Shown here piece after piece: positions 27,236-35,331 of a stretch of 64,000 nucleotides of DNA. This stretch comes from Myxococcota bacterium (GTDB taxonomy: Bacteria; Myxococcota_A; UBA796; JAFGLY01). Under the pieces are notes generated by a model. That model made no database searches, was not told the origin of the DNA, and was given only the letters and a program-made list of their open reading frames with translations. The position numbers were made by a program, and so were the translations under genes. Within the stretch, counting starts at the first letter, position 1; every line of letters starts with the position of its first letter. Where the stretch lies: assembly GCA_024276675.1 (NCBI GenBank), contig JAJRWT010000032.1, forward strand, positions 248,001 to 312,000, given 5' to 3'.

Positions 27236-28996
27236 ATGCCCCAGCAGAGATCAGAGGAACAGACGAGTCTACTCAAGGTGCCCCCAGGCGGAAGACGAGA
27301 TCTTCCTGCCCGTCTTGCGCCCCTTGTATTGGTTTTGGAACCTGCGCTGCTGCTGGGATTTGCCATCTATTCCTCCACCAGGTTCGCCTGGCTCTGTGAC
27401 GATGCGTTCATCTCGTTCCGATATGCCCGAAACCTGTCCCTGGGCCGTGGGCTGGTTTTCAATGCCGGAGAAAGGGTGGAAGGCTTCACAAACCTGTTGT
27501 GGACCCTTCTCTTGTCCGGCGGAATGGCCGCCGGTGTCGAGCCGGAGTCATTTTCCATGGTGGCCGGAATCCTCTTCATGACCCTTACCCTGCTATTGGT
27601 CTACGTCACGGCTCTTCGTCTTTTCCGCCGCCCTGGTACGTATGCCGTTTCACTCGCCACCGCGGGGCTCGCCGCCCATCGCCACTTTGCGATATTCGCC
27701 ACGAGCGGCCTGGAAACAGCCATGTTCACGTTCCTGTGCACGGCCACGATTTGCACCGCATTGCTTGCCACGAGACCCCGCCACTACTACCTGCTGGGCT
27801 TTGCGGGGACCCTGGCCTCCTTGACCAGGCCAGAAGGGCTCCTGTTCTACGGTTTTGCACTACTGTTCTGCCTGTGGAACCAAGAAGACGGGGCAATGAA
27901 ACGTCTTGGCGCTGCCCTGCTGCCCGGCATCCTGCTCCTGGTCCCGGTGTGCATCTGGAAGATAATCTACTACGGATCCATCGTTCCAAACACCTTCTAC
28001 GCCAAGGCTTCCCACGGACCCGGATGGCAACAGGGAGCCTTCTACGTGCTCCTGTACTTTCGCAGCTACTGGCCTCTTGTTCTGGCCTTGCTCTCTCTCG
28101 TTGTCATGGCGGCGATCCCGCGGCCATCTTCAGTCGTCAACAGGTCCAACCAACCAGCTTCCCTGCTGATTCTATTTACTTCCACGACATATCTTCTGTA
28201 CGTCGCGCGGGTCGGCGGTGACTTCATGTTCGCCCGTTTCTGCATACCCATCACGCCCCTTCTCCTGCTGGGCCTGGAGATGGCCTTGACCAGCCTGCCT
28301 CCGCGAAGATCCTCGACTCTCCTGTCGTGGCTGATCCCCCTGGGGATCTACCTGTTCCCCTACCCGGAAGGTCTCCTGTATCGTGGCCAGGACCAAAACG
28401 GCATCCGAGGCATTGTAGAGGAACGTGACTGGTATCCCCCGGAATGGATTTCCGAGGCTCGCCGACAGGGACAAGTGCTTAACCCTGTACTGGCAGGGTC
28501 CGACGTACGTTCCGAGTTTGTCGGTGCCCAGGCCATGTTGGTCTACTACTCAGATCTTCCCTACGCACTGGAGAGCGTTGCAGGGCTCACCGACCTCCAG
28601 GTGGCCAGGATGCCGCCTCCCGCGGATTCTCGCGTTGGCCATGGCAAGAAGACGGATCTCGACTATCTCCGAAGCAGGGACATCCACTTGTCCTTCGATT
28701 TTCGCCAGGTGCGCCAGGTGCCCCCACTGGTGGCCATAGACTTCGGCGAAGGTGTGACGGGGCGAATAATCAGCTACGATGCACGCATCATGAGGCTTCT
28801 TCGAGAACGGGGGGCTCGATTTGTGGAATTCGAGGAGTTCCTGGACCGCTACATCGAGGAGATGGAGCAAATGAGCACCGGGAAGATCCGTCGTGAATAC
28901 GCCGGGTTCAAAACCTACTACTTCCAGCACACACCCGATCCCGCCAGGCAGAGCCCCTTCCTGGAGCGACTGAAAATCCATCCCCGGGAGCAATGA
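27236..28996 (+). CDS. GT-C membrane glycosyltransferase, AftB-like
   Basis: 586 residues with about ten membrane segments and a soluble C-terminal domain of roughly 200 residues. Just after the first hydrophobic segment lies DDAFISFRYARNLSLGRGLV, continuing FNAGERVEGFTNLLW. This is the conserved acidic loop of the GT-C branch that includes mycobacterial AftB-type arabinofuranosyltransferases, with the DD pair at the active site. Such enzymes transfer sugars from polyprenyl phosphate donors on the outer side of the inner membrane. Donor and acceptor are unknown here. It stands alone and converges with the MopE-like gene. Confidence 0.8.
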   Translation: MPQQRSEEQTSLLKVPPGGRRDLPARLAPLVLVLEPALLLGFAIYSSTRFAWLCDDAFISFRYARNLSLGRGLVFNAGERVEGFTNLLWTLLLSGGMAAGVEPESFSMVAGILFMTLTLLLVYVTALRLFRRPGTYAVSLATAGLAAHRHFAIFATSGLETAMFTFLCTATICTALLATRPRHYYLLGFAGTLASLTRPEGLLFYGFALLFCLWNQEDGAMKRLGAALLPGILLLVPVCIWKIIYYGSIVPNTFYAKASHGPGWQQGAFYVLLYFRSYWPLVLALLSLVVMAAIPRPSSVVNRSNQPASLLILFTSTTYLLYVARVGGDFMFARFCIPITPLLLLGLEMALTSLPPRRSSTLLSWLIPLGIYLFPYPEGLLYRGQDQNGIRGIVEERDWYPPEWISEARRQGQVLNPVLAGSDVRSEFVGAQAMLVYYSDLPYALESVAGLTDLQVARMPPPADSRVGHGKKTDLDYLRSRDIHLSFDFRQVRQVPPLVAIDFGEGVTGRIISYDARIMRLLRERGARFVEFEEFLDRYIEEMEQMSTGKIRREYAGFKTYYFQHTPDPARQSPFLERLKIHPREQ

Positions 28997-29018
28997 AGGT
29001 TGTAATCCGCAGGCCCTG

Positions 29019-31184
29019 TCAGAAACCAGCCCCGGATACCAGGTACAGGGCTCCGGCCCGTTCCGCCAGGGTGGAATCCATGGAGACGCCCAGGACTAGA
29101 TCTGGAACACCATCGCCGTCGCTGTCGCCCCCGGCATCCAGGGACGAGCCCGACATCATGCCGTCGGTCCCTCCGTAGAAATACCGGTCACACGATGAAA
29201 GTGCCGTCATTCCCGACAACGGACCAGTAAAAAGGTAGGTATTCCCCCCCCTGCTGGCTTCTCCGGGAGCCCCGACGAGCAACTCGGAGTAGCCATCCAG
29301 GTTCACATCTCCCGCCCACGCAACAGCGCTGCCTGCCATCCCTCGCTCATCTTCTCCGTAGAGCTTGGTAGGTGCATCCGACAGGTCCACCGATTTGCGG
29401 GGGGGGCCTGGAACCACGTAGGCTGCTCCGCTCTGCACGTAGTCTCCCCTGTTCCTGCTGGCACCGATGAGAAGATCATCGAAACCATCTCCGTCGAGAT
29501 CTCCTCCGCCGGCCACGCTTGCTCCAGCCTGGTCACCGGATTCCTCGCCGTTTATGACGGAATCGGCCTCGCCAAGGGTGGCGTCGGATGTCAGCGGGCC
29601 GAGAAACACCCACACGATGCCGCAGCTTGACAAGGACTCCGTGCCGGCACGCTCGGAACCGATCATGAAGTCCGCAAAGCCATCGGCGTTGAGATCCCCT
29701 GCCCGCGCCACCACCGAACCATATTCATCGGTCTCGTCTCCCTCGATTGTTATGCCCAGGTCCGCCAGGGCAGCGGTTTCCAGGGGTCGAGAAAGCAGCA
29801 GGTACGCGCCTCCAAAGGTTTCACGGTCCACCTGGGAGTAACCGACCACGGTGTCCCCGGTACCATCGCCGTCAGTGTCGCCAACCGTGGCCAGCGATAT
29901 TCCCGCGTTCTGGTTCTGCACTTCACCGTACAGGACGGCATCGGCGTCCGCTTCGAGATCGTTGCTGCCGCTCAACGGCCCCGTGAACAGGTACACGGCA
30001 CCCGCACGATTATCCCCGTAGTTGCTGTAGGGTGCCCCCAGGAGGAGATCGTCCAGGCCGTCCAGATCCATGTCCCCGGCCATGTCCAGGGCTTCGCCAA
30101 GCCCCACGTTGCTGGTGCTCACGTGGATGTTGCCAGTGGCATCTTCCGTCGTGACGGTTCCCGCCCGTGGTCCGTCGAAGATGTAGATTCGGCCAGGATA
30201 CTCGTCGTCGTTGTTTTCGGAGGGAGCGGATGCCACGATATCGTCGAAGCCGTCGCCGTTCATGTCGCCGCCCAGCAGAACCAGGGTACCAAGTGCGCCG
30301 TTCTCGGTGGCACCGAGTATGATGGCATCGGCTTCAGCGAGACTGTATTCGCAGTGCTGGTCCACCTCGCCATCACAGTCGTCGTCCAGGCCATCGCAGT
30401 ATTCCCGCGCTTCCGGGTACACCATGCTGTTCCCGTCGTCGCAGTCGTCCCCACCGAAATCCGTTGATTGGTAGCCGTCTTCATCGGCGTCGAAGTCATC
30501 CTTTCCATCACAGTTCTGGTCCACGCCGTCGTACCAGGTCTCGAATGCGCCGGGATGGACGTCACCATCGGAATCGTCACAATCGAATCCCCCGCTGGCC
30601 TGGCTTGAATATCCGTCGGCGTCGGCGTCGAAGTCGTCCTTTCCGTCGCAGTTCTGGTCCACGCCGTCGTACCAGGTCTCCGCGGCGGCGGGGTTGATGC
30701 CGGGATCTGTGTCGTCGCAGTCCTCTCCGTCGAATCGCTGCCAATCGTAGCCGTCTCCATCGGCGTCGAAGTCTGAGTCGCCGAGACAGTCCTGGTCCAC
30801 GCCGTCGTACCAGGTCTCTCCACTCCCCGGGAAGGCGGCTGGATTGTGGTCGTCACAGTCGTCGTGGCTATCCACGAACCCCGAAGGCTGCTGGCAAGCG
30901 TAGACGGGGTCGGTCTCGGCGCCGTGCCCGTCACCGTCCTGATCCACGTACCAGGGGAAAGCGTCAACGGCGTCCTCGTCCACCAGGGCGTCGCAGTCGT
31001 CGTCCACTCCGTTGCAGTACTCGGAAGCACCAGGAAACACGGCGGCATCGGTGTCGTCGCAGTCCAGGGTGGCTTCGTAGCCGTCTCCATCCGAGTCGTT
31101 CTCCGCCTGTGCGTTCTCCTGACCGGCGCAGGCCCCAAGCACCAGGGAAAAAAATATACTCATGTTCAGGCAAGTTCTCTGCAT
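29019..31184 (-). CDS. Lipoprotein with MopE-like metal-binding repeats and FG-GAP repeats
   Basis: From ATG 31184 (GGAG upstream), 721 residues. A signal with lipobox LGAC ends at about residue 19. Residues 28 to about 280 contain five Cys/Asp-rich repeats of the MopE type (DCDDTDAAVFPGASEYC, then NGVDDDCDALVDE and variants such as ETWYDGVDQNCDGKDDFDAD), a pattern associated with calcium or copper binding. The rest is a series of FG-GAP-type repeats (DMNGDGFDDIVASAP, DLNADGFADFMIGSE and similar) likely forming a beta-propeller. It should be a cell-surface protein. The DNA shows matching imperfect tandem repeats. Confidence 0.88.
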   Translation of the reverse strand: MQRTCLNMSIFFSLVLGACAGQENAQAENDSDGDGYEATLDCDDTDAAVFPGASEYCNGVDDDCDALVDEDAVDAFPWYVDQDGDGHGAETDPVYACQQPSGFVDSHDDCDDHNPAAFPGSGETWYDGVDQDCLGDSDFDADGDGYDWQRFDGEDCDDTDPGINPAAAETWYDGVDQNCDGKDDFDADADGYSSQASGGFDCDDSDGDVHPGAFETWYDGVDQNCDGKDDFDADEDGYQSTDFGGDDCDDGNSMVYPEAREYCDGLDDDCDGEVDQHCEYSLAEADAIILGATENGALGTLVLLGGDMNGDGFDDIVASAPSENNDDEYPGRIYIFDGPRAGTVTTEDATGNIHVSTSNVGLGEALDMAGDMDLDGLDDLLLGAPYSNYGDNRAGAVYLFTGPLSGSNDLEADADAVLYGEVQNQNAGISLATVGDTDGDGTGDTVVGYSQVDRETFGGAYLLLSRPLETAALADLGITIEGDETDEYGSVVARAGDLNADGFADFMIGSERAGTESLSSCGIVWVFLGPLTSDATLGEADSVINGEESGDQAGASVAGGGDLDGDGFDDLLIGASRNRGDYVQSGAAYVVPGPPRKSVDLSDAPTKLYGEDERGMAGSAVAWAGDVNLDGYSELLVGAPGEASRGGNTYLFTGPLSGMTALSSCDRYFYGGTDGMMSGSSLDAGGDSDGDGVPDLVLGVSMDSTLAERAGALYLVSGAGF
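30330..31090 (-). repeat. Imperfect tandem DNA repeats encoding the metal-binding units
   Basis: Five units of about 110-160 bases repeat within the gene. For example, the string GTCGTACCAGGTCTC (plus-strand reading) recurs near 30528, 30668 and 30805, and the central units are almost identical. Recent duplication within the gene is the simplest reading. Confidence 0.7.
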
Positions 31185-31383
31185 ACGTTCTCCAGGCAAA
31201 CCCGATTGCCCCAGAGAATAGCCTCGGTTTTCAGAAACCGCAGCACCCCTGGTGACCTTCGACAAGAAACTTCCCTGGTCCGGCAACCCACTGTTCCGGC
31301 ATGGATGCCCCAGTCCCTCCCCGGGAATACACCCTCAAACAGTGGGAATCAGCCCGTAGTTGAGTTAATCATGGATTTCTTCC

Positions 31384-31412
31384 TTGAGCCTTCGTACCAG
31401 GTCGTATATATA
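31384..31412 (+). promoter_or_regulatory. Sigma70-type promoter for the small lipoprotein gene
   Basis: TTGAGC (31384-31389) and TATATA (31407-31412) are separated by exactly 17 bases. This is the best promoter seen in the window. Transcription would start near 31419, giving a leader of about 67 bases. Confidence 0.6.
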
Positions 31413-31436
31413 CTTGCGGCTACCAATAGAGAGGTT

Positions 31437-31452
31437 CATCCCCCAGGGGATG
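31437..31452 (+). promoter_or_regulatory. Leader hairpin upstream of the small lipoprotein
   Basis: CATCCCC and GGGGATG flank a two-base loop, CA. It lies in the predicted 5' leader, about 20 bases before the ribosome site, and may stabilise the mRNA. Confidence 0.35.
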
Positions 31453-31485
31453 CCTTTCGCCCCCTCACCAATCGGAGGAGAAATC

Positions 31486-31803
31486 ATGAAGCGCCTACCG
31501 TTCCTGCTGGCAGTCGTTGGTCTTGCATCCTGTGGCTACACCGAGGACAGCTACATCAGCGACTACGTTGACGTGGTCTGCGGCCTGTATGCGGAATGTG
31601 ACCTCTACAGCGAGTATTTCACCCAGGAAATGTGCGAAAGCATCGGCGACACCACCGAAGACACCGGTGCCACCACGACCACCTGCACCTTCGATGGCGA
31701 TATCGCGCAGGACTGCATCTCCGCATGGGAGGAGATCACCTGCGACGACCTGACCGCCGGCAACGTGCCGAGCGTCTGCGCCAACGTCTATAGCTGCGAA
31801 TAG
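31486..31803 (+). CDS. Small Cys-rich lipoprotein
   Basis: 105 residues from ATG 31486, preceded by a perfect CGGAGGAG site. The signal MKRLPFLLAVVGLASC carries lipobox LASC. The mature part has eight cysteines spread evenly through an acidic chain, suggesting several disulfides or a metal site outside the cytoplasm. It has its own good promoter and a weak hairpin after the stop (GGGGA-GTCA-TCCCC, 31840-31853). High expression is plausible. The family is unknown; the style matches many short lipoproteins of Myxococcota. Confidence 0.8.
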   Translation: MKRLPFLLAVVGLASCGYTEDSYISDYVDVVCGLYAECDLYSEYFTQEMCESIGDTTEDTGATTTTCTFDGDIAQDCISAWEEITCDDLTAGNVPSVCANVYSCE

Positions 31804-31970
31804 CCTTCAAAGTCACAGATCCTGCAATACCATCGTCCAGGGGAGTCATCCCCGGGGCGGTGGTTTCCTGTTTTCTGAATCTCCCGCCCCCAGCGTCAAC
31901 ACCACCGGCGATACCCCGCTCATCCACAGGGTGTGCCACGCCGTTGTCACTGCTCGTCTCTGCGCCCCTG

Positions 31971-33596
31971 TCAGTGGCTTCCATACAGTTCGTACTGCCG
32001 GTCCGAGATCATTGCCAGGAGGGTTTCATCATCTGCATCCAGCTCCGCCAGGGCCGCCCGCCCCACATCCAGTAGTCGCCTGCTGGCCAACTGGCACAGG
32101 AGAAGGTCGTCATTCCATCGATGTTCAGTCTCCAGGAAGCGCTCGCCCTCCGTCCTTAGAACAGTCGCCAGTATTCCCAGGAGAGGAATGAAGGCGTCCG
32201 CCAGGCGCCGAATCAGCGCCTGATGCTGGAAGATCCTCACGCCCAGGCGCCTCTTCAAGGAGTTCATCGCCACCATGGTTTCTGAATGCAGCCAATCGAA
32301 TCTCGTGGCGGCTTCTGCCAGCTCCGGTTGAACCATGGAGCTGAGGGCTGGGGGGGGAATCGAGCGATCCCTTCTCCAGGAAAGGGCGCCGGTCCCCACG
32401 TGGAAGCGCAGAAGCTCGTTGGCTCCCTCGAAGATCCTGCCGATTCGGGCGTCACGCAGAATCAGGGACACGCCGGTTTCTTCAATGAAGCCCATGCCAC
32501 CGTGGAGCTGTACGCAGCCGTCGGCCACGTCCCACGCCATCTCCGTGGCAAAGGTCTTTGCGATGCAGCTTTCCCAGGCGATGTCGTCTCTGCCCAGATC
32601 CTGCAACAGCGTGGTGAGTCGCACCAGGCTCTGGGCTGCGTAGATGTCGGCTGCCATGCGGGCTATGCGTTCCCTGGACATACCGAACTGGGCGATGGGC
32701 CTGCCGAACTGCACTCGGAGCGTTGCATGGGCGACGGCTCTTTGCAGGGCAGCCTTGCCCATGCCGACACTGCCGGCGGAGAGAAGGGTGCGGCCCCAGC
32801 AGAGTACGCTGGCGATGTGGTCAGCCCCCTTGCCGGGAGTGCCCACTACGTGATCGGCCGGAACGAGAAGGTCTGAGAAATGGAGCGTTCGGGTGGACGT
32901 GCCACGGATGCCCATCTTGTGTTCCTCGGCATCGCGTTGGACGCCCGGAAGGTCCAGGGGAATAAGGATCAAGCTCTTGCCCCGTCGTGAACCGCCAAGC
33001 CCCGGCGTCGAGGCAAAAATGGTGACCCTGCCCGCGAGCCCCCCGTTGGTCACGAAAATCTTGCTGCCATTCACCAGGAGATTGGCTCCCATGGCCGTTC
33101 CTGTGGTGGCCACGGCGGCGATTTCAGAACCGGCGTTCACCTCGGTGGTGGCAAAGGCAGCGATGTGTTCGCCGCTTGCAAATCCGGGCAGGTATCGCTC
33201 CTTGAGGTCCCTCGAACCGTATCGTATCAAACCCCTCAATCCCAGTCCGGCGTGGAGACCGATGGTCGTGGCCACGGATCTGTCGAAGCGAGCCATCGTT
33301 TCCATGACATGTGCCGTAGCCTTCATGGAGAACCCCGCGCCCCCATACTCCTGGGGTACGGTCAAGCCGAAGAGACCCATCTCCCTCGCGGTTTGAATTA
33401 TCTGGGCGGGGATTTCCGAGTCCTGGTCGATTCGAAGGCTGTCCCATTCGTTCCTGGCCCAGGTTTCGATGGAGCGAACGATCAGCTCCAGGTCCTCCTG
33501 CTCGTCCTCAGTGGCCCCGGGTCGGGCCAGGGACGGGACCAGCTCGGAAGCACGGTCCAGGATCTCCAGAAGCGGGTCTGCTGCTGTTCTTGACAT
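31971..33596 (-). CDS. Acyl-CoA dehydrogenase
   Basis: 541 residues from ATG 33596 with GGGGA upstream. Residues 50-400 form the acyl-CoA dehydrogenase fold: LFGLTVPQEYGGAGFS, the FAD/substrate segment AFATTEVNAGSEIAAV, the middle domain KMGIRGTSTRTLHF, and QLHGGMGFIEE near the end. The catalytic base is probably the Glu in RIFEGANEL. A C-terminal extension of about 140 helical residues follows, as in long-chain versions. It oxidises an acyl-CoA at C2-C3 using FAD. It lies 150 bases after the truncated radical SAM gene on the same strand and may belong functionally with that lipid-type operon. Confidence 0.92.
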   Translation of the reverse strand: MSRTAADPLLEILDRASELVPSLARPGATEDEQEDLELIVRSIETWARNEWDSLRIDQDSEIPAQIIQTAREMGLFGLTVPQEYGGAGFSMKATAHVMETMARFDRSVATTIGLHAGLGLRGLIRYGSRDLKERYLPGFASGEHIAAFATTEVNAGSEIAAVATTGTAMGANLLVNGSKIFVTNGGLAGRVTIFASTPGLGGSRRGKSLILIPLDLPGVQRDAEEHKMGIRGTSTRTLHFSDLLVPADHVVGTPGKGADHIASVLCWGRTLLSAGSVGMGKAALQRAVAHATLRVQFGRPIAQFGMSRERIARMAADIYAAQSLVRLTTLLQDLGRDDIAWESCIAKTFATEMAWDVADGCVQLHGGMGFIEETGVSLILRDARIGRIFEGANELLRFHVGTGALSWRRDRSIPPPALSSMVQPELAEAATRFDWLHSETMVAMNSLKRRLGVRIFQHQALIRRLADAFIPLLGILATVLRTEGERFLETEHRWNDDLLLCQLASRRLLDVGRAALAELDADDETLLAMISDRQYELYGSH

Positions 33597-33662
33597 CTTG
33601 TTTCCCCTTTCCGGCTTCGAAGATGAGATGACGAGGTTTCAGCCCCAGCGATTCCCGCCCCG

Positions 33663-33735
33663 GGCTACCACGGGCTACCATGGGGGCCACAGGCCAGACC
33701 GGGCCTGGAGGCTACCAGGAAGTGGAAGGCTACCA
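33663..33735. repeat. Four copies of GGCTACCA around a hairpin
   Basis: GGCTACCA occurs at 33663-33670, 33673-33680, 33710-33717 and 33728-33735. A 6-bp hairpin CAGGCC/GGCCTG (33690-33707) lies between the second and third copy. The array is in the gap between the radical SAM remnant and the acyl-CoA dehydrogenase. It may be a protein-binding site cluster or a slipped-repeat remnant. Confidence 0.5.
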
Positions 33736-33746
33736 CGGCAGGCTGG

Positions 33747-33929
33747 TTAGAACTGGATGGTACGCCAGGCCTCATCCACTTCACCCAGCGCCTGTCGGCT
33801 GCTGTAGAAGTCCTTCCAGAGCCCCAGATAGCCGTCCAAGAGCTGTTCCGGGGTCATGAGGTAGGGTTCGAATACGACGTTGGCATCGTTGTAGTGCTTC
33901 CAGGTGCGATCGATGATCCGCCCCTCGGA
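33747..33929 (-). pseudogene. Severed C-terminal 60 codons of the B12 radical SAM gene
   Basis: Directly after the TAA at 33930-33932 the same frame continues for 60 sense codons to a TAA at 33747. Its translation starts SEGRIIDRTWKHYNDANVVF and contains YLMTPEQLLDGYLGLWKDFY. This is the typical C-terminal end of B12-binding radical SAM proteins, so the stop splits one gene. A single change GAA to TAA would explain it, because homologues usually have an acidic residue at this point (R-L-E-S-E-G-R). Confidence 0.8.
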
Positions 33930-35048
33930 TTAGAGCCGCTTCCAGAAGGGCGTGCCGGGGTATGGAGTCGCAATCGCAAACTCCGCCCTTTCCACGCCGG
34001 CCCGTTCCGTGAACTCCAGGATCCTGTCGAATACTCCGGGACCATCTTCCGGGTTGCCCGCCAGCAGGGATGTGTATGGATCGATCCCGTGATCCTGGCA
34101 CTTCTTCACAGCCAGGACGGCCTTGGAGAATGCGCTGGAGTTGCCCGTGGAGAACGCCTCGCGCGATATGGGGTCAAAGCCGCACACGAGGTAGAACTTG
34201 CCGATCCCAGCATCTCGAACCTGTTGGAAGACTTCTTCTTCCAGGCTGAGCAGCAGGGGCATGCTGATTCCCACGTAGCTGAACTGGTAGGGAAACCTGC
34301 GACGTTCTTCAATCACTCGCTTCAGAAGCTTGCGGAAACGACGTTTGGCTCCCGACACGAAGAGGAAGGAGGTGTCTTCGGTCAACGAGCAACGCTTCCC
34401 TGCTCGCGCGTATTCGCGGGCCGTGTGCAAGACTGTCTCTTGTGGAAAATAGCGTATTTTCCGGCCCATGCTCAGAGGCACGGCACAGGCGTGGCATCGG
34501 AATGGGCAACCCCGGGAGACCTGGAGGGGATAGTCGTCGGGGCGGTGGTCGGCGGTTTCGGCAGCCAGGTACAGGTCCACCCTTGGCGGAGGTGCCGTTG
34601 AAATATCGTAGGGCTCTGTCGCCTGGTACCTGGCCTGCAGGGTCCCGTTCATGGCATCCTTCAGCACCTGGGGCCACACGGGCTCGCCCTCGCCCACAAC
34701 CACGGCGTCTGCCTGGCGGGAGCAGACATCCGGCATGGTGCTGGGAAAGACCCCCCCAACGACTACCTTCTTTCCGCGTTGGCGCAGTTGCTGCGCGATC
34801 TCCAGGCCCCGGGTGGCAGCCGGCGTGAAAAAGGAGATGGCGAAGAGGTCGCCGTCCATGTCAAGGTCCACGGGGTTGAGACGATCATCGACAAACTCCA
34901 GGTCGATATCCGCCGGTGTGACCGAGGCGAGGCTGGCGATGCCCAGCGATGGGGGACCCAGGTATTCCTTGCATGGTACGAAGGAAAGCAGCTCCGGGTG
35001 CGCCCGAGCGTGGCGCTCGAAATCCGGGTAGATGAAAACGACTTTCAT
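33930..35048 (-). CDS. B12-binding radical SAM enzyme, truncated by an in-frame stop
   Basis: From ATG 35048, 372 residues. The N-terminal 130 residues form a cobalamin-binding Rossmann domain (KVVFIYPDFERH; GPPSLGIASLASV; VVVGGVFPSTMPD; DAVVVGEGEPVW). The radical SAM cluster motif is CPFRCHAC near residue 182. The catalytic barrel is intact, ending at PGTPFWKRL before TAA. The missing 60 residues (33747-33929) belong to the C-terminal domain. Such enzymes methylate or rearrange unactivated carbon in lipids or cofactors. The gene follows the ACP by 20 bases, so the substrate may be an ACP-bound acyl chain. Whether the product is active is unclear. Confidence 0.85.
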   Translation of the reverse strand: MKVVFIYPDFERHARAHPELLSFVPCKEYLGPPSLGIASLASVTPADIDLEFVDDRLNPVDLDMDGDLFAISFFTPAATRGLEIAQQLRQRGKKVVVGGVFPSTMPDVCSRQADAVVVGEGEPVWPQVLKDAMNGTLQARYQATEPYDISTAPPPRVDLYLAAETADHRPDDYPLQVSRGCPFRCHACAVPLSMGRKIRYFPQETVLHTAREYARAGKRCSLTEDTSFLFVSGAKRRFRKLLKRVIEERRRFPYQFSYVGISMPLLLSLEEEVFQQVRDAGIGKFYLVCGFDPISREAFSTGNSSAFSKAVLAVKKCQDHGIDPYTSLLAGNPEDGPGVFDRILEFTERAGVERAEFAIATPYPGTPFWKRL

Positions 35049-35068
35049 TGGACGGAAGCTCCCGTCTT

Positions 35069-35314
35069 TCAGATGTAGCTCTCGAGGAACTTGACGATGT
35101 CGTCAACGGTGTCGATCTCGATCAGGTCTTCCAGATCCACGTCGATATCATATTGCTCACTGATACGAGAGAGCAGTTCCATGCTCTTGAGTGAATCCAG
35201 CCCCAGATCTTCACGAAGCAGGTCGCTGGGCTTGATCTGCGAGACGTCCAACTCTGCCAGCTTGGCCAGCAAGGCGTAAAGATCTGCGAGGAAGGTCTCT
35301 CTGTCAATTGCCAT
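35069..35314 (-). CDS. Acyl carrier protein
   Basis: An 81-residue acidic four-helix carrier protein. The phosphopantetheine attachment motif LGLDSLKSMEL places the modified serine at residue 41. AGGAG lies about ten bases before ATG 35314. It sits between the epimerase (17 bases) and the radical SAM gene (20 bases), away from fatty-acid synthase genes. A dedicated carrier receiving an acyl chain from the FAAL encoded two genes upstream is the likeliest role. Confidence 0.93.
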   Translation of the reverse strand: MAIDRETFLADLYALLAKLAELDVSQIKPSDLLREDLGLDSLKSMELLSRISEQYDIDVDLEDLIEIDTVDDIVKFLESYI

Positions 35315-35331
35315 GGGGAAGGTACTCCTGG

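Larger units (their letters stand above)
31185..31485. other. Divergent intergenic region
   Basis: These 301 bases lie between the MopE-like gene (minus) and the small lipoprotein (plus). The plus-strand promoter at 31384-31412 and a leader hairpin at 31437-31452 are listed separately. I see no convincing promoter for the minus-strand gene. Confidence 0.45.

Noticed and set aside
30260..31138. Thr/Arg-rich minus-strand frame inside the MopE-like gene
   Set aside because: It is an alternative frame of Asp/Cys repeats; low-complexity content follows from the DNA repeats.
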